A stretch of 64,000 nt of DNA from DT-110 sp964342305 (GCA_964342305.1 CAYFGK010000014.1:1-64000); one strand, 5' to 3'; shown: positions 1 to 7,304, counted from the stretch's first letter. The notes: generated by a model from the letters alone, not told the origin. Translations and numbers: made by a program.

Positions 1-1047
1 GCTTTTCGCCAGGAGAGCGCTGGTTAGTGACTGGTAATCCTTTTGGTGCAGGCGCGCCTGTTCGACCAGGAAAGTGGGGATGGATGGGCCATGGGTATGT
101 CTAAAGTACAGCGCAATTTGAGTGGCCAGACTATCGGTTCTCGTTTCATTGTAGGAAGTGTTGCGCAACCATTGCTCCATATTAGGGCCGTAGGCTTGTA
201 ACAACTGCATACTGCTGGCCCGCCTTTTGGTCAGGGCCATTTGGGTACTGAGGGTACGTATGAGATCGAATACCGGATCACCCTGTTCTTCCAGCAAGGT
301 CAGGAGCAAGTCGGTGCGTCGCAAGGGCCAGTCGGATCGGTAGTAGGCAGTAAGCGGATCGGATGGATTCTGATCGAATTCCGGTATACCGGGAGAAGGG
401 ATTATGTAACCTAAGGAATCCAATATTTTTTTCCGAAAGGGAAAGTCTTCCAACCAATAGGCCGCTTTTCGGGCATTTGGCGCCCCAAAAAAACTGGTGA
501 GGGGGTACCCGAAAATCCGGAAGGAGTCGGAGGCCCCAAAGGGTTGTTGGTTGTCCCAACTTCGGTTACTCAGCTGCTGACTACGGAAGACCATCAGTTC
601 ATTTTGGGAGCCGATATTCCTCACTTTTTCGAGGTCACGAATGTACCACTCCCTGGTAACGGTCTGGACGGTACCGGACGGCCCCTGATATTGCCTTCGT
701 ATTCCTTCCTGGATCGGGATGGCCCGGGCCAATGAATCGAATTGAGCCAGCAGGTATGGTTCACTGGCTTTCGCCAAAACAGCAGGCGAGATGCTTTTTT
801 GTCCAAGGATAATGGTTGCCTGTAGTCCGTTTACCGGCCATTCTGCTGTAGCGGGGGCTACTCCCAGCTTGTATTCGGGAAGCCAAATGCCGGTAGTTCC
901 ATTCGAGAGTCGTAACACGGGCAGGGAAATAGCGGCTGTTTCGGGCGACTGCATCACCTGTGCTGATCCAGGTACGTTCCAAACGCAACAAATAATTAGG
1001 GAAACCCAGATACGAAGGTGGCAATTCAATAAAGGGCAATTTGACAT
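1..1047 (-). CDS. Secreted protein of unknown function, C-terminus beyond left edge
   Basis: An open frame reads leftward without a stop from an ATG at 1047 to base 1 (349 codons, exactly in frame at the edge). The first 29 residues look like a signal peptide: a polar start, a hydrophobic stretch (WVSLIICCVW) and a small-residue end (PGSA) before QV. The rest is soluble, with charged amphipathic segments and several Trp/Tyr-rich stretches. I see no catalytic motif and do not recognise the family. The DNA reads LAKAS across one copy (766-779) of the iterated GAAA-hairpin motif described in the findings. The frame is convincing because it is open for over 1 kb, has Bacteroidota-like composition and begins with a signal peptide, while the short frames on the other strand have none of these. 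Role unknown. Confidence 0.8.
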   Translation of the reverse strand, partial: MSNCPLLNCHLRIWVSLIICCVWNVPGSAQVMQSPETAAISLPVLRLSNGTTGIWLPEYKLGVAPATAEWPVNGLQATIILGQKSISPAVLAKASEPYLLAQFDSLARAIPIQEGIRRQYQGPSGTVQTVTREWYIRDLEKVRNIGSQNELMVFRSQQLSNRSWDNQQPFGASDSFRIFGYPLTSFFGAPNARKAAYWLEDFPFRKKILDSLGYIIPSPGIPEFDQNPSDPLTAYYRSDWPLRRTDLLLTLLEEQGDPVFDLIRTLSTQMALTKRRASSMQLLQAYGPNMEQWLRNTSYNETRTDSLATQIALYFRHTHGPSIPTFLVEQARLHQKDYQSLTSALLAKS

Positions 1048-1148
1048 ATAATCCGGATTTTTTTATATTAGCTGGCCTTCAATGAGATGTACTACCAATC
1101 ACGCTGATTGGATCAAAATATTGTTTTCATTTGGTTTTTTGGGGTTTG

Positions 1149-1186
1149 CTGCCGGTCTGCGATTGTTTCCAGCCGGCAGTTTTTTT
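1149..1186 (+). terminator. Orphan rho-independent terminator-like hairpin, + strand
   Basis: CTGCCGG (1149-1155) pairs with CCGGCAG (1173-1179); CTG/CAG inside extends the stem past a bulged T. A run of seven T follows (1180-1186). On the minus strand no T-run follows, so the signal points rightward. There is no + strand gene upstream, because 1-1047 is encoded leftward. It may end a short untranslated RNA starting in 1048-1148. Confidence 0.5.
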
Positions 1187-1210
1187 ATGCCATGAGTAGG
1201 GTAGGAGCAT

Positions 1211-1239
1211 AAAAAAAGCCGACCCGTGCGGGTCGGCTT
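1211..1239 (-). terminator. Rho-independent terminator of the tRNA-Leu operon
   Basis: On the minus strand AAGCCGACCCG, a two-base loop and CGGGTCGGCTT form a perfect hairpin followed by a run of about seven T. It lies 6 bases beyond the 3' end of the last tRNA, the expected place for the end of this transcript. Confidence 0.85.
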
Positions 1240-1245
1240 GCAATG

Positions 1246-1329
1246 TGCCGAAGGCGGGAGTCGAACCCGCACACTCGTAAGAGTACACGCCCCTGAAACG
1301 TGCGCGTCTACCAATTCCGCCACTTCGGC
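1246..1329 (-). tRNA. tRNA-Leu (anticodon CAG)
   Basis: The minus strand gives an 84-nt class II tRNA. The acceptor GCCGAAG pairs with CTTCGGC plus discriminator A. The D-arm contains GGTAGACGC, the anticodon stem CACGT/GCGTG carries loop TTCAGGG (anticodon CAG, codon CUG), there is a long variable arm, and the T-arm is CGGG TTCGACT CCCG. CCA is not encoded. It is identical to the copy at 1387-1470, so this is a recent tandem duplication. Confidence 0.95.
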
Positions 1330-1386
1330 AGTTTGTTCAGGGATTATAAGCCAGCATAAATCAACCGTTATTCCTTTACTAAGGAG

Positions 1387-1470
1387 TGCCGAAGGCGGGA
1401 GTCGAACCCGCACACTCGTAAGAGTACACGCCCCTGAAACGTGCGCGTCTACCAATTCCGCCACTTCGGC
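1387..1470 (-). tRNA. tRNA-Leu (anticodon CAG), second identical copy
   Basis: This 84-nt class II tRNA is base-for-base the same as the one at 1246-1329, with loop TTCAGGG giving anticodon CAG. The 57-bp spacer between the copies is not repeated. All three tRNAs lie in the same direction and share one promoter and one terminator, so they are probably cotranscribed and processed. Confidence 0.95.
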
Positions 1471-1536
1471 TAACGGTTGTAAAAAAGAGGCCTTACGACC
1501 TCTTATCCGCATCTGTTTGGTACCAGATCCGGTTGG

Positions 1537-1620
1537 TACCGAAGGCGGGAATCGAACCCGCACGGTATTGCTACCACTGGATTTTGAATCCAGCGCGTCT
1601 ACCAATTCCGCCACTTCGGC
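1537..1620 (-). tRNA. tRNA-Leu (anticodon CAA)
   Basis: This is the first gene of the tRNA operon. Acceptor GCCGAAG pairs with CTTCGGT (G-U at the first pair). Anticodon stem CTGGA/TCCAG carries loop TTCAAAA, so the anticodon is CAA and reads UUG. D-arm and T-arm nearly match the CAG copies, while the anticodon arm and variable arm differ. Confidence 0.95.
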
Positions 1621-1665
1621 ATGCTGTTCAAATTAGCTCGCTGTCTGCTTTCGACTAGCGCGGGG

Positions 1666-1696
1666 CAAATTTATTACTTTTCTGCCAATATCCCAA
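1666..1696 (-). promoter_or_regulatory. Promoter of the tRNA-Leu operon (TTG-N20-TAAATTTG)
   Basis: On the minus strand TTG (1694-1696) lies 20 bp before TAAATTTG (1666-1673), a full match to the Bacteroidota -33/-7 pattern TTG and TAnnTTTG. The predicted start is near 1658, about 38 nt before the first tRNA. Confidence 0.65.
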
Positions 1697-1710
1697 TAGG
1701 TGCTGGAAAA

Positions 1711-2484
1711 AGATCGCTCTGTAGCTGCGCTCCATCGCTTTTAGACGACTCGCCCGTACGGGCTCGTTTTTAGACTGCTCGCAGGCTCGCTTTTAGTAGT
1801 AATACTGGTGCACGAGCCTCTGGCTCGTGCGACATATTCTTTTTGAAAATTAAAGATCGGACTGTCGCTACATTACCCAGGATCAAGAATTAATACTCCC
1901 AGCAGCTCCAAAGAGATAGGAGAAGCAAAACGAAAAAGAGTCCGATTTGTACTTGTTCACCTTACTGAGGTGTTGATTCTTTAACCTTCCCACTAATCAA
2001 AAAACCTGCATTCGTTTTTTTTATTGCTAATTAACCATCTCAACGCTCATAACTTCCACATTTACCATCTTGAAATACCGACAACGAAGTGGTTTTCCTC
2101 CGCAGTACTTCGTGCTGGGACACCAAAATACTTCGAGTCGAGTATATACTTGCGTGAAAGGTTGGGCAAAGCCCAAACCTTTTCGGAAGCGGTATATTTT
2201 GAAAACCAGCGAGAAAAGATCAAAAACCTAGCATGCACGGTAGGTCAGTTACCATACAAGGACAAAATCAGAAATAGGAGAATTACTTGGCAAGTCTTAA
2301 TGGACTAGGTAAAAGAGGATTAAGGATAGAACTGCCAATAATTAAATAAAACGAAGTGCAGGCGCGACCCAGAGGATCGCGCACCAGTCTTTCTACCAAC
2401 AGTGAACCTGCGAACGATCTGACAGCAAAGGACCACCGGGCCTTTGCGATCCCAAAGCGATGGAGCGCAGCGACAGAGCGATCT
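1711..2484. mobile_element. 774-bp MITE-like element with 31-bp terminal inverted repeats
   Basis: Bases 1711-1741 (beginning AGATCGCTCTGT) are the reverse complement of 2454-2484 with one mismatch in 31. Inside are further palindromes: GCCCGTACGGGC near 1750, GCACGAGCC-TCT-GGCTCGTGC at 1810-1830, a GCGCGA/TCGCGC hairpin near 2352-2373, and GCAAAGG/CCTTTGC near 2424-2446. The only sizeable frame inside (2024-2308, 94 codons) resembles nothing I know and is probably chance. No transposase is visible, so this is either a non-autonomous element or the decayed shell of one. The left end lies just upstream of the tRNA promoter; the right end is 6 bp past the rseP stop. No clear target-site duplication is visible. 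Confidence 0.6.
1810..1830. repeat. REP-like perfect palindrome
   Basis: GCACGAGCC and GGCTCGTGC form a perfect 9-bp stem around TCT. A T-rich stretch follows on the + strand. It lies inside the inverted-repeat element and resembles REP units linked to Y1 (RAYT) transposases, although no such gene is in the window. Confidence 0.55.
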
Positions 2485-2489
2485 AAACG

Positions 2490-3836
2490 CTAATTAAAGA
2501 TGGATCGGAAAATATCGAGCCCGTTGGCGTAGAGCACCAGGCCCAATACGATAATGAAACCAATCATCGTCGCGTACTCCATGAATTTATCACTCGGCTT
2601 GCGGCCCGTGGCCATTTCGTAAAGCAGGAACATGACGTGCCCTCCGTCGAGTGCGGGAATGGGTAGCAGGTTCATGAAGGCCAGGATGAGTGACAGGATG
2701 GCCGTCATTCGCCAGAAGCGCTCCCAGATCCATTCGCCGCCGTACATGCTGGCGATGGAACCGAAGCCACCCAGGGAATCCTTGGCTTTGATCTTGCCAC
2801 GGAACATTTGCCCGAACGCTTTAAACTGGTCGTTCAAGAAGGACCAGCCTTCGGTGAAACCGGCGGGAATCGCTTCGCCCATACTGTACTCGATGCGTTC
2901 AGTGCCAAAAATGGCGAAGGGGCTGCGTGCAAAGACACCAATGGTTCCTTCTTCGGAGGTCGTAACCGGAATTTGCAGAGTGTCGCTTTCGTTGCGAACG
3001 ACTCCGATCTCGATGGTCTCATCTTTTCGCCCGTGAGAAAGTTCCTGGAAATCGTAATAGAACGGAGTATTCGCTCCGTTCAGAGAAATGATGCGGTCCC
3101 CGAGTTCCAGCCCTGCTTCTTTAGCGGGGGCGTTCTTACCAAACTCCTCTACGTAGAAAGGAAATTGCGGAGCAAATAATTGCTCATTTTGTGCATCGCG
3201 GCTGGAAAGTAATTGCACAAACTTTTCGTCGATCGGTAGGATTTGTTCTTGCCCGCCTCGGCGAATGGTCAGTTCGGAAGCGTTGTTGATGATGATCTCA
3301 CGGACAACGATGCGGTCGTTAAAACGATCGAAGGGACGCTCGCCAATAGCGAGTACCTGGTCGCCATTTTGGAGGCCCATTTCCTGACCGAGGGAATCGG
3401 CGTAGATGCCGTGCACCACGTTCTCAGTTGGCAGGTATTCCTCACCCCAGATAAAGAGGACCATTCCGTAGAGGAGGAAGCCAAGGATAAAGTTCACGGT
3501 TACCCCGCCCAGCATGATGACCAGTCGTTGCCAGGCCGGTTTGGAGCGAAACTCCCAGGGTTGGGGCTCACCCTTCATCTGATCACTGTCGAAACTCTCG
3601 TCGATCATACCGGAGATCTTGACGTAGCCGCCCAGCGGGAGCCAGCCAATACCGTACTCTGTTTCACCTCGTTTGTACTTAATAAGGGAAAACCACGGAT
3701 CGAAGAATAGATAAAATTTCTCTACCCGGGTTCCGAATAGGCGGGCGGGCAGGAAGTGCCCCATCTCGTGCAACACAATGAGAATGGACAAAGACAACAT
3801 CAGTTGTCCGGCCATGATCAGATAATCCATATACAA
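2490..3836 (-). CDS. rseP: RIP metalloprotease RseP (site-2 protease)
   Basis: A 448-aa inner-membrane zinc protease of the site-2 family, which cleaves transmembrane anti-sigma factors or signal peptides within the membrane. The zinc motif HEMGH is at residues 23-27 in the first membrane segment, and the third ligand lies in LDGGH at 396-400 (PALDGGH). One or two PDZ-like regions lie between (about 130-310, with phrases such as GLQNGDQVLAI and GLELGDRIISLNG). A C-terminal helix (GFIIVLGLVLYANG) completes the membrane core. Length is normal for RseP. The ATG at 3836 is followed by a second in-frame ATG two codons later, so the start is uncertain by six bases. It ends 6 bp from the right end of the inverted-repeat element and is transcribed away from rsmE. 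Confidence 0.93.
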   Translation of the reverse strand: MYMDYLIMAGQLMLSLSILIVLHEMGHFLPARLFGTRVEKFYLFFDPWFSLIKYKRGETEYGIGWLPLGGYVKISGMIDESFDSDQMKGEPQPWEFRSKPAWQRLVIMLGGVTVNFILGFLLYGMVLFIWGEEYLPTENVVHGIYADSLGQEMGLQNGDQVLAIGERPFDRFNDRIVVREIIINNASELTIRRGGQEQILPIDEKFVQLLSSRDAQNEQLFAPQFPFYVEEFGKNAPAKEAGLELGDRIISLNGANTPFYYDFQELSHGRKDETIEIGVVRNESDTLQIPVTTSEEGTIGVFARSPFAIFGTERIEYSMGEAIPAGFTEGWSFLNDQFKAFGQMFRGKIKAKDSLGGFGSIASMYGGEWIWERFWRMTAILSLILAFMNLLPIPALDGGHVMFLLYEMATGRKPSDKFMEYATMIGFIIVLGLVLYANGLDIFRSIFN

Positions 3837-3908
3837 GCTTCAGATTAATTCGTATACTTGAACGCGCTGTAAACACCGCCACGAAGGCCAATGTTGTTTA
3901 AACGCAGT

Positions 3909-3916
3909 CAAAGGTA
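3909..3916 (-). promoter_or_regulatory. Possible -7 box for rseP
   Basis: On the minus strand TACCTTTG matches the Bacteroidota -7 consensus TAnnTTTG, 73 bp upstream of the rseP start. No TTG lies at the usual spacing, so support is moderate. Confidence 0.35.
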
Positions 3917-4000
3917 CGTGGATTATTCGTGATTTTAGATTATCCCGGAATCAAACTGGACTGGCCTTCCCATTTCATCGACATACTGTATTTTTAGGTT

Positions 4001-4028
4001 CACGGTCCACGGTCCACGGTCCACGGTC
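4001..4028. repeat. Heptanucleotide tandem array, (CACGGTC)x4
   Basis: Four perfect copies of a 7-bp unit lie 23 bp before the rsmE start. It is one of several 7-bp-period arrays in the window, each with a different unit. Confidence 0.9.
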
Positions 4029-4051
4029 CTTGGACCAATAATAGAGGGTAC

Positions 4052-4774
4052 ATGCATTTGTTCTATGCGCCGGATACGTCCGGCGAATACGTAAGTCTGC
4101 CACCGGAAGAAGCTCGTCATGCCGTACAATCACTTCGATTGGGAATAGGCGAAACGGTGCATCTGACCAATGGGAAGGGGATGCGTTATGTGGCCAGCAT
4201 CCATGAAACATCAAAAAAGGGATGTACATTACGTATGGTCGATGAAGAAGCTATACCCCGTGAACGTCCATACGGAGTTCACCTCGCAGTAGCGCCCACC
4301 AAAAATATCAATCGTATGGAGTGGTTGGTGGAGAAGGCTACTGAACTCGGGGTGGAGTCGATTCGGCCGATCCTGACCTTTCACTCGGAGCGGCGTAAAT
4401 TGCGCCTTGACCGGGTGGAACGGATCGCTATTGCAGCCATGAAGCAGTCACAGCGGTCCTGGCTCCCAGCAATAAAAGAACCGATCGTCTTTGAAGGATT
4501 CCTCGATGAAGATTTTGGCGGAAGCCAGAAAATGCTAGCTTACATCGATGAGTTGGTCCAAACGGAATTAATGCATACCTATACACCGGGCAATAACGTT
4601 GTAATAGGAATTGGTCCGGAGGGCGGATTTTCCGCCCAGGAGGCAGAACATGCCCGTGAGAAAGGCTTTGAACTGGTCTCCCTGGGGCCACATCGCCTGC
4701 GAACCGAAACAGCCGCTCTGTCGGCTTTGGCAACGATTCACTTTGTCAATCGGTTTTCAACCGATAAGGGGTAA
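4052..4774 (+). CDS. rsmE: 16S rRNA (uracil-1498-N3)-methyltransferase
   Basis: A 240-aa SPOUT-class methyltransferase that uses S-adenosylmethionine to methylate N3 of U1498 in 16S rRNA. An N-terminal PUA-like RNA-binding region (1-70) is followed by the knotted catalytic domain. Family motifs are clear: EWLVEKATELG-type segment at 90-100, MKQSQRSWLP at 130-139, the SAM loop GIGPEGGFS at 186-194 and LGPHRLRTETA at 211-221. Length is typical. The start is the first ATG after a 4-copy heptamer array. The DUF4159 gene begins 33 bp after its stop in the same direction, so the two are probably cotranscribed. Confidence 0.95.
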   Translation: MHLFYAPDTSGEYVSLPPEEARHAVQSLRLGIGETVHLTNGKGMRYVASIHETSKKGCTLRMVDEEAIPRERPYGVHLAVAPTKNINRMEWLVEKATELGVESIRPILTFHSERRKLRLDRVERIAIAAMKQSQRSWLPAIKEPIVFEGFLDEDFGGSQKMLAYIDELVQTELMHTYTPGNNVVIGIGPEGGFSAQEAEHAREKGFELVSLGPHRLRTETAALSALATIHFVNRFSTDKG

Positions 4775-4807
4775 ACCCTGTTACGATAGGCAGATAAACA
4801 ATCAACT

Positions 4808-5476
4808 ATGATTCGACTATTTTGCACTTTACTCTTTTCCACCGTGTTGATCGGTTCGGGGCCGACCGAAAACCCGGAATCCGCATCCATGCAATTGGCG
4901 CTGCTGAAGTACAATGGCGGCGGCGACTGGTACGCAAACCCAACGGCCCTGCCGAATCTGGCCCAGTTTTGTAATTCAACACTGGGAACCTCCTTTGACA
5001 GGGAGTACGCTGTGGTGGATGTGGGCAGCGCCGAGCTCTTTAATTTTCCTTGGGTACATATGACCGGACACGGCAACGTGGTATTCTCTGATGCAGAAGC
5101 AGAAAATCTGCGCAATTACCTCATTGGGGGAGGATTCCTGCACATCGATGATAATTACGGGATGGATCCCTACGTACGTACGGCCATGAAACAGGTATTC
5201 CCCGAGTTGGAGTTTATCGAATTGCCCTTCGAGCACGAGATCTATGATCAGAAATTCCGTTTTCGTAATGGACTGCCTAAGGTACACTTACACGATGATA
5301 AACCCCCGCAGGGGTTTGGCCTCTTCTGGGAAGATCGGTTGGTATGTTTCTATACCTATGAGTCAGATCTGGGCGATGGCTGGGAAGACGAGGATGTACA
5401 CAATGACCCGCAGGAAGTGCGTTTGTTAGCACTGCGCATGGGAGCTAACATCATTCAATATGCCTTCCAACAATAG
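4808..5476 (+). CDS. DUF4159 domain protein, exported
   Basis: A 222-aa protein with a hydrophobic N-terminus (LFCTLLFSTVLIG) that looks like a signal peptide. The remainder matches the DUF4159 pattern, a glutamine-amidotransferase-like alpha/beta fold: LKYNGGGDWYANP at 34-46, a conserved VHMTGHGNVVFS stretch, then LRNYLIGGGFLHIDDNYG with the conserved acidic turn. No activity has been assigned to the family as far as I know. It follows rsmE by 33 bp in the same direction. The gene ends 3 bp from the convergent PspC-domain gene, with no obvious terminator hairpin. Confidence 0.85.
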   Translation: MIRLFCTLLFSTVLIGSGPTENPESASMQLALLKYNGGGDWYANPTALPNLAQFCNSTLGTSFDREYAVVDVGSAELFNFPWVHMTGHGNVVFSDAEAENLRNYLIGGGFLHIDDNYGMDPYVRTAMKQVFPELEFIELPFEHEIYDQKFRFRNGLPKVHLHDDKPPQGFGLFWEDRLVCFYTYESDLGDGWEDEDVHNDPQEVRLLALRMGANIIQYAFQQ

Positions 5477-5478
5477 AG

Positions 5479-5709
5479 TTATTCCCAGATTGCATTCCGC
5501 TTACCACGAATGTATCTGCGGATATTAACCCAGAATACCAGGAAGAGATAGACAATGATGGGCGACCCCATGGTCACAAAGGTGATGTATATAAAGTATA
5601 CCCGGACTCGCGAGCTGGCAATGCCCATCTTCTCGCCCAGGTAACTACATACACCGAACGCAGAACGCTCAACGAGATCTTTCAGTCGTGTCATAACGAT
5701 TGCATTCAT
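5479..5709 (-). CDS. PspC-domain membrane protein
   Basis: A 76-aa protein matching the PspC domain: a basic N-terminal segment with an RSAFGVCSYLGEKMG-like block, then a hydrophobic membrane segment (MGSPIIVYLFLVFWVNI) and a basic tail. In other bacteria PspC helps control the phage-shock envelope-stress response, but stand-alone short PspC proteins in Bacteroidota have no proven role. It converges on the DUF4159 gene. The start codon could be M1 or M6, as both are ATG. Confidence 0.85.
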   Translation of the reverse strand: MNAIVMTRLKDLVERSAFGVCSYLGEKMGIASSRVRVYFIYITFVTMGSPIIVYLFLVFWVNIRRYIRGKRNAIWE

Positions 5710-5933
5710 GATTGATGTGTATCCAACGTAATATACGGGAATTGGTTCAAGACTGGTTCGTTTTCCCCGCAGATTAACGGGCCGCTGGCCACGGCAGACG
5801 GCTCACGATGCACGGCTCACGGTAAACGGCTTGCTTTTTGCGGTTCATTACTGCATCGAATTTGCTCATGAATGCAGACAAGTTTTCTGCCCTCTAATTT
5901 GACCTGTTTCATGGAAAAGGAAAATTTGCCGTA

Positions 5934-6033
5934 NNNNNNNNNNNNNNNNNNNNNNNNNNNNNNNNNNNNNNNNNNNNNNNNNNNNNNNNNNNNNNNNNNN
6001 NNNNNNNNNNNNNNNNNNNNNNNNNNNNNNNNN
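5934..6033. other. Assembly gap (100 N)
   Basis: Exactly 100 N, a conventional placeholder length. The left flank ends CCGTA and the right flank starts inside the AAACCGT array, so the missing sequence is probably more of the array. Confidence 0.95.
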
Positions 6034-6095
6034 AACCGTAAACCGTAAACCGTAAACCGTAAACCGTAAACCGTAAACCGTAAACCGTAAACCGT
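6034..6095. repeat. Heptanucleotide tandem array, (AAACCGT) about 9 copies, truncated by gap
   Basis: 62 bp of uninterrupted AAACCGT repeats run from the gap edge to 6095. The true copy number is unknown. Confidence 0.95.
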
Positions 6096-6160
6096 CCATT
6101 CCCGCTTTTGACCCACCACTAAAATGGATGGGCTTATGAGTTCCGATGTCAAGAGGGCGT

Positions 6161-6586
6161 TTACCCATTCGCCAATGCGAGCTGGTCCGAACCAATCCGC
6201 AATTGCTTGGTGGCGAGTACCCGTCCTTGCTGGTCGCGCAATTGGATCTGATAGGAGGCCGCCTCTTCGTATACGTAGCTGAAGGTATCGGTGCGCAGGG
6301 TCTTAGCCACTCCGTTCCCAAAATCGATCACCCAATTTCCGGGATCCAGGCTTTCGCCCAAACGAAATTGAATGGGCGTTCCGGCCTGCAGTTCCCCGTC
6401 GACCTGGATGAGGTCGGCCTGCGATAGCTGAGCCGACTGACTGGTAAAAGGGGTAAACTCGGGTTCCTGATTTCCGGCCTGACCACGGAAGGCCATCAGT
6501 AGTCCGGCCAGTCCGATCAGCAGTACAAATACGATCAACAGGTTTTCTGACTTCGCTTTCTTGGGCTGTGTTTGTGTGTGTTTCAT
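6161..6586 (-). CDS. Small membrane-anchored protein with PKD-like domain
   Basis: A 141-aa protein, taking the ATG at 6586 (MKHTQTQPKKAK) as the start. The frame extends 39 codons further upstream, but that part is not protein-like and lies over REP-like palindromes. A basic N-terminus is followed by one membrane segment (LLIVFVLLIGLAGLLMAF, about 16-33). An outward-facing beta-sandwich resembling a PKD/Ig fold then spans about 60-130 (DFGNGVAKTL, FSYVYEEAASYQIQL). No catalytic residues are visible. A two-box promoter at 6898-6927 gives it a leader of about 300 nt that contains several hairpins. Function unknown; an envelope or secretion accessory role would be a guess. Confidence 0.75.
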   Translation of the reverse strand: MKHTQTQPKKAKSENLLIVFVLLIGLAGLLMAFRGQAGNQEPEFTPFTSQSAQLSQADLIQVDGELQAGTPIQFRLGESLDPGNWVIDFGNGVAKTLRTDTFSYVYEEAASYQIQLRDQQGRVLATKQLRIGSDQLALANG

Positions 6587-6693
6587 AGCAATTTTGATTG
6601 AGTTGGTGAATGAATTTTCCAGGCGAAGCCGCGCGGACTTCGCTATGTGGAGGTTTTGTAAGCGTATTGTTGGGAGTGGGCATGGGAGGACCA

Positions 6694-6724
6694 GTCCGAC
6701 CACCGTGTTACCGGTGGTCGGGAC
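6694..6724. repeat. REP-like palindrome 1
   Basis: GTCCGACCACCG (6694-6705) pairs with CGGTGGTCGGGAC (6712-6724), with one extra G. It lies in the leader predicted for the gene at 6161-6586. Confidence 0.65.
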
Positions 6725-6737
6725 ATAGCAAGGGCCC

Positions 6738-6758
6738 GTGCTTAGCGGACACTAGCAC
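6738..6758. repeat. REP-like palindrome 2
   Basis: GTGCT (6738-6742) and AGCAC (6754-6758) flank TAGCGGACACT. It is 14 bp from palindrome 1, so the two form a paired unit as in bipartite REP elements. Confidence 0.5.
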
Positions 6759-6897
6759 TCCGTGGGGGGACCAACTTGTGCATGAAATTGGCTGGCCGAA
6801 TCATTGCCGTTCAGGCAGGCTCAGCTAGATGTTGTGATGGATAGCCTTAATGTGTTGTTATATGTAATTCAGTTAGTTATATATTAACGCTGCATTA

Positions 6898-6927
6898 CAA
6901 ATATAGCGGTTTTTTACATATGTGCAA
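6898..6927 (-). promoter_or_regulatory. Promoter TTG-N19-TATATTTG, leftward
   Basis: On the minus strand TTG (6925-6927), 19 bp and TATATTTG (6898-6905) match the Bacteroidota promoter pattern fully. Transcription would start near 6890 and reach the PKD-like membrane protein gene at 6586 through a long leader. Confidence 0.55.
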
Positions 6928-7089
6928 ATTTTTAATATAGATAATATTGAAAAAATGTATAATGTATGATCGGGTAGGTGTATGTAGGAGAGAAAGGTAT
7001 GAGTGCTAAAAAAGTGTAATGTGTGGTACCCGATCCTCTAGTGCCGCGGGTCAAGAATATTTATTCTTCGAAGAAAACGGAATCTCATA

Positions 7090-7240
7090 TTCCGTACCTA
7101 ACGGCACGGTTTTTTCTTGTCCGATTATAATTTCTACCCACATCTGGTCCCTAACGGGACCCCTAAGAAGCCCCTTTAGGGGCTGAATATGGGTAGAAAC
7201 GTAAACGAAAAAGTTGACAGGCGTGCCGTTAGGTACGCAA
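7090..7240. repeat. Nested palindromic element (MITE-like or structured RNA)
   Basis: The outer arms CGTACCTAACGGCACG (7093-7108) and its inverse (7222-7237) enclose TTTCTACCC...(7131-7143) and its near-inverse (7187-7199). These enclose two further hairpins, GGTCCCTAACGGGACC (7146-7161) and AGCCCCTTTAGGGGCT (7169-7184). The four stems nest as a multi-branched structure. No coding frame explains the symmetry. I believe similar CCTAACGG palindromes occur in other Bacteroidota genomes, but that is from memory. Confidence 0.7.
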
Positions 7241-7285
7241 TGTGTTCGCCCTCCCAAAGACCATTCGGACTTAATGATTAATGAC

Positions 7286-7304
7286 CCGCAGCACTACTGG
7301 ATCG
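7286..7304. repeat. 19-bp direct repeat, copy 1
   Basis: CCGCAGCACTACTGGATCG recurs exactly at 7399-7417, 113 bp away. The spacer also repeats GGATCG-type words. Both copies lie upstream of the M23 peptidase gene. Confidence 0.8.

Larger units (their letters stand above)
5710..6160. other. Gene-free spacer with assembly gap and heptamer repeats
   Basis: This 451-bp spacer holds ACGGCTCAC-like degenerate heptamers near 5795-5830, a 100-N gap (5934-6033) and an AAACCGT array. Frames that cross the gap only translate the repeat. I see no gene. Confidence 0.8.

Noticed and set aside
1099..1636. Repeated ORFs on both strands reading AELVDAHVSGACTL and EGGSRTRTLVRVHAPE
   Set aside because: They are translations of the three tRNA-Leu genes and their spacers, not proteins.
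2024..2308. 94-codon frame inside the inverted-repeat element
   Set aside because: No family resemblance, unusual composition, and it crosses hairpins (e.g. AAAGGTTGGGCAAAGCCC near 2157). Probably chance.
5817..6321. Minus-strand frames with YGLRFTV repeats across the N gap
   Set aside because: They only translate the AAACCGT array and unknown bases.
7051..7257. 68-codon frame on the minus strand
   Set aside because: It lies wholly in the nested palindrome, and symmetry explains the open frame.
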